Source of the DNA: Antennarius striatus | Lineage: Eukaryota; Chordata; Actinopteri; Lophiiformes; Antennariidae | Assembly (NCBI RefSeq): GCF_040054535.1 | Contig: NC_090778.1 | Span: 6,289,001 to 6,353,000 of the forward strand | Direction of reading: 5' to 3' | DNA: 64,000 nucleotides | Shown here: positions 25,192 to 36,541 of the stretch, one piece after another | Numbering within the stretch: the first letter of the stretch is position 1 | Layout of the letters: every line of letters starts with the position of its first letter | Translations under genes and position numbers: made by a program | The notes under the pieces: generated by a model | The model's database searches: none | What the model was told of the DNA's origin: nothing | The model's input: the letters and a program-made list of their open reading frames with translations, nothing else

Positions 25192-27858
25192 TCAAAACTC
25201 CAGTATAAAGCATTTGTTCTACTCTTCAGCCCCTCATTCCCGTATGTCAACCACTCCGCACTCTCAACAAAAATCCCCTGAAGAACCTCTGGCTGGAGCG
25301 CAGATATGAAACAATGCTTTCAGTAAGATACAAAGGAACCACAATTGAATGGACGTACAGTGAAAAGGAGGAAACAGATGTGGAAGCTAGAGATTAGATT
25401 CCTGTCGGGCCTGTTCTGGTGTGCAGCGCTGCTCTCAGCCCAGTGATGTGAGGGCTCCATCCTTCCCCATCGCCCACCTCACTCTGAAGTCGCCTCCTCA
25501 CATCAAATCTGCTGACTGTGGGTCACGTTGGATTATCAATTGAATGATTCCACTCATCTTTCCTGTGTGTACTCCAAAGTGTGGTCTGGAAGGCTTGGCT
25601 GTTCCGCTTCCTTTGCAGGTTATTCATTTGGCGTAAGGTCAAGGCCTGTGTTAGAGTCTTTCTGAGAAATTACTAGAAACTAAAAGACAGATTTTTCAAA
25701 TCGACTGCACAGAGCTGGGACAAATGTAGGTAAAGTGAGGTGCATAAAGTACTACACAATAAATGTGTGGAATATATAATATGGTAGCAACCGTGATGAA
25801 AAGCTCAATTTATCCTTGATATTTTGGGTGGCGAGTTGTGGTCATGGTGTGAAGGTATAAATAATTCTGTTCTAATTCAAGCTCTGTGGGAAACACAAAC
25901 TGGCAGGCGTCAGTAAGCCTAACACACCATGAACGCCGTGTGTGGGCTGGCTGGTGCTGGCCCCCGTGTCTTGTCCTCCATCGCCTGTGAGACACCCAAT
26001 GGCCCTCTGGCAGCATTAGGACCTTTAGCACACTGCAGTCCAGGAATAAATACAGATTTGAGTTCCTGGCACTGAGCTCTACAGGAACGTCTATGAGGGG
26101 TTAGTAGTTTTAACCCCTGCATATGGCTGCCAAATAGTGCCAATCAATGAAGGCGACAGCAATGTTGACTCTTTGTGCTTTTTACCCCCCCCCCCCTTCC
26201 CGGTGCCCGGTGAATGTGTGGCTGACTCCAGTCAAACACACAGTTAGACTGGGTTCAACATAATGCCCTCTATGTGTTTCTGAGAATGAGGAGGCATGGC
26301 CTAGTTTACTGCTCCCCAGGGGTTTCATTATAGGGGACTCAACCCTTTGGACTTTCATAATGGGAAATGAAGGAGCAACAGAGTAAAGTCTTAATCCCCG
26401 ACCTGGAACCATCTGCTGGGGTACGAACCTTAATGTGAAAAGAAAAAACCACAGCAAAAGAGGCACTAAAAATACTTTCAATGACTGACTTCAGCTTCTT
26501 CCAAACAGTCCATCTGAAGTTCTTACTGAGGTAGAACACATTCAGCTTACATCCAGGATTGGAGGTCATAGCCTTCGTTTTGTGTGGAGCCCTAGAAGGT
26601 CCACAAAGCAGCATCAGGATCTTTAAAGCTAGAATCAAGCCTACCGCCACACACACCATATGTCTCCTTTAGTCACAGACCTGCCAATCCTCCTCACATT
26701 GTGGAAAACACAGTTCCTATGTCTGCCAAAACTGATCCTAATACAACAAAACAGCTCTAATACAAGAGAATAACTGTGTCATACCTGTGCAACCAAGGCA
26801 GATTTATTTAAAATGAAAAGGATCAAAAACCCTTAACGTACAAATCCAAACACCAATGAGGAACACAAGGTTTTTAAAATGCTATCAATCCTTCCAGCCT
26901 TGCAGGCTGAGGATTCATAGTTTGGCACACAAAATGACTTCAAACAGGATAATGGCTGGATGATCTATTCCCACAGTGTCCGCTCCAGTCAGAGGATTCA
27001 AAACGGATTTCCAGACCTCCTGAGGGTTTTGTCTGATTTCATGGCCAATCCATTCACCTGTATCTGAACGTACTAGGTGGACCTGATGGCTCAGGCTGCA
27101 GACGTCTCTAAGTCTGCTGTTGTCTCTTCTCCTCCAGCCATTATCCTTGCTCACATGAAGCAGCAGCCCAGGAGGAGCGGTGTAGTAGGTGGGGGTTCTT
27201 GTCTTGGCTGTGATAGCGGCTGATGGCCTCATGACAACGTAAAAACTCTGTTAGCAGCTGGTGTGGCTGAAGCCCCGGCACCTGCTTGTCAGAACACAGA
27301 CACTCACCTTGGGTGGGTTTTCACATCTATGTTTGGGGGTGTAAAGACCTTCTGGCCCCACATCCTCCACAAGAAACCCTAAATTACTGCATGCACTTAA
27401 TTTGGAGCCTCCTGCAGATCTCTGCTTTATAAACTCGACCTCAAAATGACTCTGATGTTTCTCCAGTTTGTTTGCGCTGGAATCAAACACAACCCATGCT
27501 GGGGCTATTTAATGAACCAACTCCTCCCTGCGGCATTTCCTCAGTGGAAAGTGAGCATCTGCGGCCTAAATTGTGGTCTCCTGCGTGATCGGAGCGACGT
27601 ATAACTTCCACGGTTTACTGGAAGTTTCCCTCGCAGCTATGAGGAGTCCCTGAGGCTGGAACAGGAAGGCGGGCTGGTGTGTGTCAACGCGCTTCTGGAC
27701 CGCTACGAGCTTCCCCTTCGGGGGAGGTTGACTGGAAAAGCCCACGACCTGTGACCGAATCCACGCGTGCAAACTTGGCGCTGTGCAAACTAAATCTTGT
27801 CCGATTCATCTGAGAGCACAGCGAACATGCAGTGCGATGAGAAGCGATGCAAACTTAC

Positions 27859-27962
27859 GTGAAAACGAAAAATAAAGTGGTCGATCCCACCAGGAGTGTG
27901 GCAGCAGTGGACACCGGGATGTATTTGGTGGGTTTAAATCTCTTTCCAGCGCTGTTGGGCAT
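27859..27962 (-). CDS. zdhhc8: Palmitoyltransferase ZDHHC8, coding exon 1 (partial gene)
   Basis: The exon encodes 34 residues plus two bases of a Thr codon: [10 protein letters not shown], then [10 protein letters not shown], then a hydrophobic [14 protein letters not shown] that starts the first membrane segment. It ends in AC|GTAAGT, a strong donor. The sequence matches the N-terminus of ZDHHC8; the paralogue ZDHHC5 shares the layout but fits less well. The family are multi-pass membrane enzymes that transfer palmitate to cysteines through a DHHC cysteine-rich domain. That domain is not in the window, so catalysis is inferred from the family. The start is the only ATG of the conserved frame, in GC-rich sequence. 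Divergent from pgam5, whose ATG is 1.2 kb away. Confidence 0.78.
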
Positions 27963-28435
27963 TCTGTAATTTCCACATTCCTCAATTATTTATTCCGATT
28001 GGAGTCGCATGTGGAAAAGGGATCCAGCGCGTAGCGTGAGGGCCTTTCTCTGGGGAGTAACGGAACGACCGGTCCGCCGTCTCTCGCTGTCTTCCAGCCG
28101 CATAGATCCCAGCGAAGAGAGGCAGGAATACACACCGATCTCCCAAAGCCGAGAAATCCCACCCTTCAATCCAGCCCACTGGTGAGGTCACTGAACCGCA
28201 TGAAAAGGTGGAGCCTCACCGCAAAGCGTCCAAGTGTCTTCTAAAGAAAACGATCTTCTCGTCGTGTTTGGAATATTTTGAACATATGAAGCTCATCCGG
28301 TCCGCAAAATTCAACAACTGTAAAATTGCTTTTTTTTCCCCTTTTTGCAAATATTCACCGGCCCTTAGAAATGTGTCGTAAATTAATGGAAAAAAAGACT
28401 CAAAGTTTAAAATATATAATTGCCGCTTTTTTGAA

Positions 28436-28440
<5 letters not shown>

Positions 28441-28485
<45 letters not shown>
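28441..28485. repeat. (TTA)n microsatellite
   Basis: Fifteen uninterrupted trinucleotide copies lie within the zdhhc8/pgam5 intergenic promoter region. Confidence 0.97.
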
Positions 28486-28487
<2 letters not shown>

Positions 28488-28610
28488 CCGTTACGGTGTT
28501 TATATATCAAGCAGCCCTGTTCCAAATACTGTACGTGTTCTCCTCTTGGAGGTTTAGCGTTGCAGATTAAATTGGCAACACACAACACACACATATCACA
28601 CACACAGACA

Positions 28611-28612
<2 letters not shown>

Positions 28613-28674
<62 letters not shown>
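28613..28674. repeat. (TG)n microsatellite
   Basis: About 31 TG copies, preceded by a short CA-rich stretch at 28579-28607. The two together can pair as an inverted repeat. Confidence 0.97.
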
Positions 28675-28677
<3 letters not shown>

Positions 28678-29135
28678 ATTTTTTTCCCCACTTAAATGCC
28701 TTAATGTCACCATTCGGATGCTGCCACAGCCACTCTACTACTTTAGGCAGTAGTTGAGTCGGATTTACAGACCCTCCTGCTCGTGGGTTTGTGTCACAGC
28801 GCCCTCCAGCGGCACATATCGGGACTAACGCGATACGCGATAGCCAACAGTTTTGGCTCTCATGAGCCACCGTTGTGTTAGTGCGCTCCGGTTAGCCAAC
28901 TCTATGTAGACTGTATTTTTAGATGCCGGCTAAGAGCCACCGCCCGGATTAGTTCACGACACGCGTGTTGTGCTCCTGTTGGTGAGACTATACTTCTACT
29001 AGTTCGATCCTTTTTAGCAAAATAAAGCCACACATTTTGGGGTTCTGTGTTACCCCGCAGACGAAACCAATTAAAACCAGCTGATTAGCTAGCGTTAGCA
29101 ACCCCGGTAATTTGGTTTCGTTGTAGCTGGCAGGA

Positions 29136-31863
29136 ATGTCTTACAGGAAAAGTTTAAAACTGCTTTGTGGCTTCGCCGGTGGCTCTGCCGCCCTCGTGTT
29201 AGCGGCTGCCGCCGTCGACTCCCGTGAGTACTTCCGTGAAGAGCACGGCGATGCCGTCGGTCGGTGGTCAAGATTCCCGGTTCTTCGAGCTGCGCACCCC
29301 GCGTGCACACCTGCCAGCCCCGCACCTGTACCGGCCGGACAGACGTGGGACTACAACTGGGATAAGTACGAACCCGCAAATATGCTGCAAGATTGGCCGT
29401 TTAACTAGTCCCGTAATGTTACCCACATTTTCCTTCTTCAGCTTTTTCCGACGTAAAGAACTCAAACGTGAAAAGTTTGTATGATTTTATAAAGCCATTG
29501 TGCGGCTTTCCTTTAAAATGAGATTCATTGAACATCAGTAAAATAGGTCTGGACGGAGCACAGGTGTCCCAGAGATCACCAGGCCTCTGGGTCACAGTCA
29601 AGTGCTATGCAAAGTGCGTAAAAGTCTAATAAAATCGTTACGTCACAATTACAAAATATTAATAGAATGCAGTTACATCACAGTTACGGTGTCCGCCGAA
29701 AATATTCCTGATATAAATTTTTTCAGTAATCCTGTGTCTAACCGTTGTGAGACGAAGCCGGATCTAAGCTTTAATCACCTTGGCTTGACAGGAGAGACCC
29801 TTCTCTGATGTCCAATGGCAAGAAGAAGGAAAGTACAAATGAAGACCCCAGCTCTGAGCAGGACAACGGCAAACCGAAAGCTACACGCAACATTCTCCTC
29901 ATCAGACACTCCCAGTACAACCTGAGTGGAATCAGTGACAAAGAGAGGATCCTCACTCCACTAGGTTTTTATCAGAGACTATATCACCTTGAAGACCCTG
30001 TTATCTTACCAGTTGTTGTCCCTGACAGTGCAGCTGATTATTGTGACCGTTCTTTCCTCCTCCAGGTCGTGAGCAGGCTGACTTTACGGGGAAGCGGTTG
30101 GCAGCTTTGGGGCTGAAGTATGATGTTCTGATCCACTCCAGTATGGCCAGGGCCACAGAGACTGCACACATCATCAGCAAACACCTTTCAGGTAGTGGAA
30201 ACATACCAGTTGACACTTTTGACGATTCTTCTTCAGTCAAATGTTTTCTTTCACTGTTTGTAACAGAATTCATGTTTTTTTTATATTTAGTGCTTAGAAC
30301 ATGTTGGTTGTTTAAAGTAGTCCTCAGCCAAAGTAAGGTTTCTCACTGTTTTTTATTTACAGATAATTTATGTGATCTTACCACTTCTACAAAAGTACAA
30401 AATATATCACACCTTAGCAATCTGATCTCTGCACAGAAATATAGCTTTTTGTTACAAATGCAAAAAATTTTGCCTTCCAGGGGTGGAGCTGCTGAGCTGT
30501 GATTTGCTGAGGGAAGGGGCGCCTATTGAACCAGTTCCGCCTGTCCCTCACTGGAAGCCAGATGCTGTGGTGAGAGAAGCGACTCCCAAACAATTGAACA
30601 GGGGGCTGCAGACCCGATGTTCACTTTAGTTCTCATTCTTTTCCTGCTGGTCACATACCTGTGTAGACGTCCAATCAAATCTCAAGTTTCACACCCTCTA
30701 AAATTCTCCAGCACATCAGCGTCTTTTGCAGGAAGAGCTGCCATTCTTTAAAGAAGTCTGATAGCTTCTTTAAATATTTTTATTTCTGATTTAGTTAAAT
30801 TGCCATTTTCATTGCTACATAATCTGATAGTTTGCTTCTTTTTGTATTTTATGAGGGCTTTGTCACATACCGATTCTAAAGATATTTAATCAGCAGGTAT
30901 TTTCGTCTTCCTTAAAACAGTAGTTTTAATGTGCATCTTCTTTAGAAACACCTTGTTTACTCCAGCTTCCTCTGGTAAGGATACAGGAGTAAAAAAAGAA
31001 TGTGTTTGGTTTTTACCCCGAAAGACTTACAACATAGCTGAATTTTTAATGTCATGTAGGCACGAGTGTTTCCAACAAAGCAGTTTAGCAGTTCTCTGGA
31101 ATACTGATTTAACCTCTGAATGTAATGTTTTCCATATACTGTAGTTGGCTTCATTTAAGAATAACACTTCTCATGCATTCCCTCCAATGCACTGCAGCTT
31201 CATGTAGTCAGACTGACTGATGGTTCAGGCTGAACACATTCATGTGACAAAGCCGGCTTTCAACCTCTCTGCCATCCTCCAGCAGTACCATGAAGATGGC
31301 GCTCGCATTGAGGCAGCCTTCCGCCGCTACATTCACCGGGCTGACCCCAAGCAGAAGGAGGACAGCTATGAGATCATCGTGTGTCATGCCAATGTCATCC
31401 GTTATTTTGTCTGCAGGTTTGTGTAGCCGGCTGACTGACTCGGTGCTTACTGTTCAGCTGAGGCCAGAGTGAGGCTTTCCTGCTTTGCTAACCATTATGT
31501 TCAAACTTTGTGGCAGTTATTAGTCTTAAGTTGGATTTTCTTTACATGCTTCACATGTCATTATGCTCTAAACAGAATTCTTAAAAGAACATATACAATG
31601 TTGATTCCTTACTAATCAGTTTCATACACATTTAGTCAAATTTGTAAAGATCCTGCAGCTCCAGTATCCAGATGCTCACACGCCGCAGCTCATCTGTCCT
31701 CTGCTGTCCCAGGGCTCTGCAGTTTCCTCCAGAGGGCTGGTTACGTATGGGTTTGAACAACGGCAGCATCACGTGGCTCACCATCCGTCCTAGCGGCAGG
31801 GTGGGGCTCCGGGCGCTGGGGGACGCAGGATTCATGCCCCCAGACAAACTAACACGAACCTGA
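29136..31863 (+). CDS. pgam5: Mitochondrial Ser/Thr phosphatase PGAM5
   Basis: Six coding exons: 29136-29365, 29792-29964, 30066-30191, 30481-30569, 31283-31416, 31713-31863. They join in phase to 300 aa (human 289). All introns are GT-AG. PGAM5 is a phosphoglycerate-mutase-fold protein that works as a serine/threonine phosphatase on the inner mitochondrial membrane and in mitophagy and cell-death signalling. Residues 6-27 form the N-terminal membrane anchor ([11 protein letters not shown]). WDYNWD at 71-76 is the multimerisation motif. The catalytic RHSQ has its phospho-acceptor histidine at 116, and CHANVIRY carries the second catalytic histidine. The C-terminus is [11 protein letters not shown]. 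The ATG is chosen because [16 protein letters not shown] aligns with the family start. The linker at 78-105 shows no clear NxESGE KEAP1-binding motif. Confidence 0.96.
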
Positions 31864-32185
31864 TGACCCAAAGCGCCATAGTATTGGACTAAATCCAACC
31901 GTCAGGCCACTGGTTGGTTAAAGCTCAGTTTTCTCAATAAGTGTCTTGTTTAATATTTTGTATTTGAACCACAGTTGTGCTCTCTGGTTACTTCTATGTT
32001 ATTGAATACCAGCAGAAATGATTCAGAGCTGCATAGAAACTCTACCTGAACAGGGTTTTTACACAAATGACTGATTTTTAAACCAAAAGTTGTGTTTGTT
32101 TAGTTGTTGTAAATCGTGCTCTCAGCTTTACATCAAAGCAGGACGCTGAAGATAGGACCGTGTTGTGTGGTGCAGCTGTAATAAA
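31864..32185 (+). terminator. pgam5: pgam5 3'UTR and polyA signal
   Basis: The first clear AATAAA after the stop codon is at 32180-32185, giving a 3'UTR of about 320-340 nt. No other exon-like sequence is present. Confidence 0.6.
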
Positions 32186-34319
32186 TATAAAATAACGTGA
32201 ATGTCTGATCTTGTCATATTGTTCTTGCATATGTTACCATAGATTTTATTACCATAAAACAATCAGGAAGTGCATACCCTACAAAAAACTAACAAACTTT
32301 TTTGCACAAACAAGCTGAAAAGATAAATGTTATGTATCATTCCTGGTATACATGTATTTGTGAACAAAAAATACACAGCCCTGTGTATATTTTAGCCATG
32401 TTGTCATGGACATGGAAAAAATTAAGGTAAAAATGTTTGTAGCAAAAGATTGTGCAATTTGAGATGTAAAAATTTGTTTTAGTTACACTGTACATCCAAA
32501 GTGTCCAAAGTTAAATACTTTTTCCCAAAATGAGAAAAATAATTTAAAGAAAAACTGCTGTACCCAACAAAACATTTCCAGACAGAGCATCAACTTTCAT
32601 ACTCCACAATTTGCAAGATCAAGTGAAGTATCAAAAAGTGACACGGACACTGGGGTAAAGACGGTGTGATGATTTATTTATTGATTAGTTGAAAGCAAAG
32701 TTTAGACATACAGAAAGAAGATTCCACCATGAAAGTTAATTTAATAAAGCACTGAATGTTATAAGCACAAGAAGCATGTTTTAAGTTTTTAGGTGCATTT
32801 TTGCAAAGTTCCACATTCATAAACATTGAGACCAGAATTAGATCCGTTGTCACCTGAGAGCACAAGGATGACAATACAATCTTCTCACTGAAATAGTGTA
32901 CACTCAGCTAAAGGACATAAAACATTGTACATTCAGTATTTCTCTAAGCCCAATTAAGCATGACAATCTTAATACTCAAAATGGCTGGCTTTTATCCATC
33001 CGCGATATAACCGGTAAGCACTCATACAGCAGAGAAATTAAACAATTTCGGGGAGGAATTTGTTTTTACATCCACGTTTGACCATGTTTTAGTGAACTTC
33101 AAGAGCCTGCATTGTGTTTTGCAAATTAGATGTGAGCCATTTGAAGGTTCATGACACACATTTGGGGTTTAAAGCTCTATTAAGCGCTCATGTCAAAAAT
33201 AAATCCGATTCAAACTACTTGCAATGTGAGAATGCTTTTGAGTACTTCCTGTCCTGCTGGGACTTCAAACCCCTGTGAGCAGGAGGCAATTTTTCAGCTG
33301 GAATCAATATTAGAGTTGTCTTGTCATTCTGCCCTCTAGTGGTCAGATCGCTTAATACAGCTTTAACGTGGTATCAGACTGAACGTGAGGTTCAACAACC
33401 ACAAACATGAAATCACACTTCACTAATGATGAGTACGTTTTCTCGGTTCATACTCACACTGTGGGAGATGCTTATGAATGAAAGACAAATCTGACAGAAA
33501 AATAAAAGTTGTACAGTCTAAGGCCGCCGGTAGTGGCAGAAAGGAAAAGTCAAGACATGTCCAGGATCCGCTGAGAAAAGATGAAAAATGTTTGAATTTA
33601 TTGAGGAACAAAATGAAAACATGGAAGATTTCAGTCTTTTTTCCTAACTTTGCCATAATCTACTTGTGACTGACACAGCCAGTCGGTTCTCCGTCTCCAG
33701 ATATGTCATGTAAGTGCTAGAGTATCCAAACTGACAGAGAACCGGTCCATCACTTCGGAAAATTAATCATATTCCTGAACTGAAGAGAACATAGGAAATG
33801 GCAGTTGATTTTAACACCATTAATAAAAACATTTAAATTTTGTGCTACTGACCAACATACAAAAAATAACCTTTAAAATATTTTAAACAGTTTACTTTTT
33901 TTTAAGATCATCTTAAATGAGAGCATCCTGTTGAGGGTTTCACACCAAGGTTTTAGTGATGAACTACACTTGGGGAGGAGGACTTTGTGTTCATGGGATT
34001 CAAAAAGGTCGACTGGGCTATGATACAGGTGTGTCACAATTGCCACAAATAACGTTTACTATCAACTCAACATGGTCCACACCCATACAGTACATAAATT
34101 ATCCAGGTTTCTTTTGTTTCAAAAGTCTTGAGTGTACATCACAATTCAACGTGACGAAATTTCCTGTATTACATAGGAGCTGTACCATACACCATTATTA
34201 CAAATCTTCCAGACACTTGTGCATATTTCTGTCAGGTGTGTGGTTTCTGAGCTCTGGGGGAGGGGGGAAGTTAGGGCTTGAGGAGGGGATGGCCGCAAGT
34301 GGGGGGAGAATTGGGGCAG
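32186..34319. other. Tail-to-tail spacer and ankle2 3'UTR
   Basis: pgam5 and ankle2 converge here. On the minus strand, AATAAA signals occur at 33602-33597 and around 32682-32673, so the ankle2 3'UTR is either about 0.7 kb or about 1.65 kb. The longer form would end roughly 0.5 kb from the pgam5 polyA site. AT-rich, with no coding exon seen. Confidence 0.5.
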
Positions 34320-36483
34320 TTAAACCGGTGGCTCATTCAAGTGCTTGAGGCGGATGCGCTGGATGTAGCTAGCATTGGCAGGGCTGTAACGGTTGGGGCT
34401 GAAGTCTGGGGAGGAGGTGTGCCGGGCGGGACTGAAGCGTCCCATGGGCGACATCATGCTGCTGACGGGGGAGCCAGGAGTCTGATGCTGCATCCTGAGT
34501 CGTGGCTTTGCCGCCGCAGGGCTTGGCCAGCTAGACGAGACAAAACATCAACCACAATGGTCACGTTTACAGTTTGAACTCAAGCGCTGAAACAATCCCT
34601 GTGCCTGGTGAAGAGTTTCATTGTGTACATTAACACACATCACATTCTGGTGCCATTGTGTGAGTGAAAAGTCAGATTTTGTCACTTTCTGAAATTTAAA
34701 TATTTTCATTGCATTTAGAAAACTTCAGTAAAGCATATTTATGTCACTAAAAAAAAAATCTAACTCTGCTTCTTGAAAAGCAAGAAGAGTGAGAAAACTT
34801 TAAACATTGTATTTCTAGATGGATACTCTGGAAAATAATGCTCCATCCCTCCTGTGTTACTCTTCATTCCCAACTCCTGAAAACCTGTGGATAGTGGAGA
34901 CCAGCTGTAAAAATACAGCTTCATGTTCCCTGGTGTCTGGAGTCTGGCTTGAAGCTCTAATGTCTGAATACTCTCATGAAGCTTTGGAGCTTCTGTCAGC
35001 ACAAGAATATTTGAGAGGAAGTTGTACATAAAATGAAGTGGGCCTGCACAATTTACAGTTTCAGCCCCACTTCATTTCTACTCCCTCATGTCAAGCTCAA
35101 ACGTTTCTGCAGCCTGATGCAAAAAAACCCTCTTTTCTTCTTCTCCTTTCGGCTTTTCCCTTCAGGGGTCACCACAGCAAATCAGTTGCCTCCATCCAAT
35201 CCTGTTCTCTCACACCAACTACCTTCATGACCTCTTTCACTACATCCATAAACCTCCTCTTTGGTCTTCCTCTAGGCCTCCTGCCTGGTAGTTCAAACTC
35301 AGCATCCTTCTACCAATGTATTCACTATCTCTCCTCTGGACATGTCCAAACCATCTCAGTCTGGCCTCTCTGACTTTATCTCAAAAAACCTCTACCATGT
35401 GCTGTCCCTCTGATGTACTCATTCCTGATCCTATCCATCCTGGTCACCCCCAAAGAAAACCTCAGCATCTTCATCTCTGCTTCCACCAGCTCTGTCTCCT
35501 GTCTTTTCCTCAGTGACACTGTCTCTAGACCAAACAACATCGCTGGTCTCACCACAGTTTTGTACACCTTTCTTTTCATTTTAGCTGAAACTCTTTTATC
35601 ACACCTGACACTTTTCTCCACCCATTCCATCCTGCCAGTACACACTCATTTTTCTTGTCATTGATAAATCACACTAAAGTAACATATATTATAGATTTTT
35701 TTTTAGTACTTTGTTACCTCTGTCCCAACAAAGTGTTTCTGGAGTCATATTAACCAATTAAGTATAATTTCAAAGAGAAAATGTGTGCACATTCCTATAA
35801 AAGTAATAAAAGTATTATCATCATAACTAGATGTGAGCAAACTTAAATGAAAAGAATTCAGTTCAAACATGCAGAAAACGGAGAAAAATAGAATGTAAAA
35901 TGACAAGATAAATTATGAGATGCACAGAGCATGTTGGGGTTTCATTGAAATCAATGTTTTCAGAAAAAGACTCAGGGTTTCTAACTCAGGGTTGTCCTTA
36001 CGTTAAAAGCAGATCACGGCCAGATGTCACAGCTGAGCGACAGAAAGCGTACGTTCCTCTGCTATTTTCAGTTACACATGTCATACCATTTTTGTTTACA
36101 TGCTACACAAAGTCTCAACCTTTCTAGAAACAGGGTTGTACACTGAACTAACACGTGAGCTAAGCTTACCAACCTCTGCATGTCTGATGCTGAGTAAGTC
36201 TTTATTGTGCTCTTCCATTTGAGAATGCTGGGATACTTCTGGGGGTCGATGTCTATGTCTTCGATCGCTGACAACACTTCTCTGTCCAGCTTGGTCGGTG
36301 AATCCCTGTAGAAAAACAAGATTAAGTCATCCGGTCTGTTTTAAAAAGACGGCCGTGACTTCTCCAACGCAGTTTCAAATAGTTTTACACTGGGTTTGTT
36401 GCTGTTTCAACATCTAAAAGCTACGTAAGGTGAATGTAAATAACCAATTCCCTATTGCGCACGCACGCACGTATGCACGTATG

Positions 36484-36541
<58 letters not shown>

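Larger units (their letters stand above)
1..27858. other. 27.9 kb without recognised exons, probable zdhhc8 intron 1
   Basis: No stretch on either strand reads as a conserved protein exon with matching splice sites. I searched the minus strand for the expected zdhhc8 exon 2, which encodes the CPWL and FSMATFMDPG parts of the protein, and did not find it. Base composition is AT-rich with scattered microsatellites and transposon remnants, listed separately. Since zdhhc8 exon 1 at 27859-27962 ends in a strong donor and points left, the simplest reading is that this stretch is its first intron. An intergenic region followed by a separate short intron cannot be excluded. Between the listed repeats (for example 1500-7800, 16000-18400 and 22500-25100) I see only unremarkable non-coding sequence. 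Confidence 0.5.
27963..29135. promoter_or_regulatory. Divergent promoter region, zdhhc8 / pgam5
   Basis: The two start codons face away from each other across 1.17 kb. The ends next to each gene (about 27963-28200 and 28800-29135) are rich in G, C and CpG, as expected for housekeeping promoters. The middle is AT-rich and carries two microsatellites. No TATA box stands out. These flanks should also contain both 5' untranslated regions; transcription start sites cannot be read from the sequence. Confidence 0.6.

Noticed and set aside
26182..26481. 99-codon minus-strand frame with a signal-peptide-like start
   Set aside because: Hydrophobic start is followed by non-family sequence and a poly-Gly end made by the C-run at 26185-26196.
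26915..27490. Two minus-strand frames just downstream of zdhhc8 exon 1
   Set aside because: They do not continue the conserved ZDHHC8 sequence and lack acceptors in the right phase.
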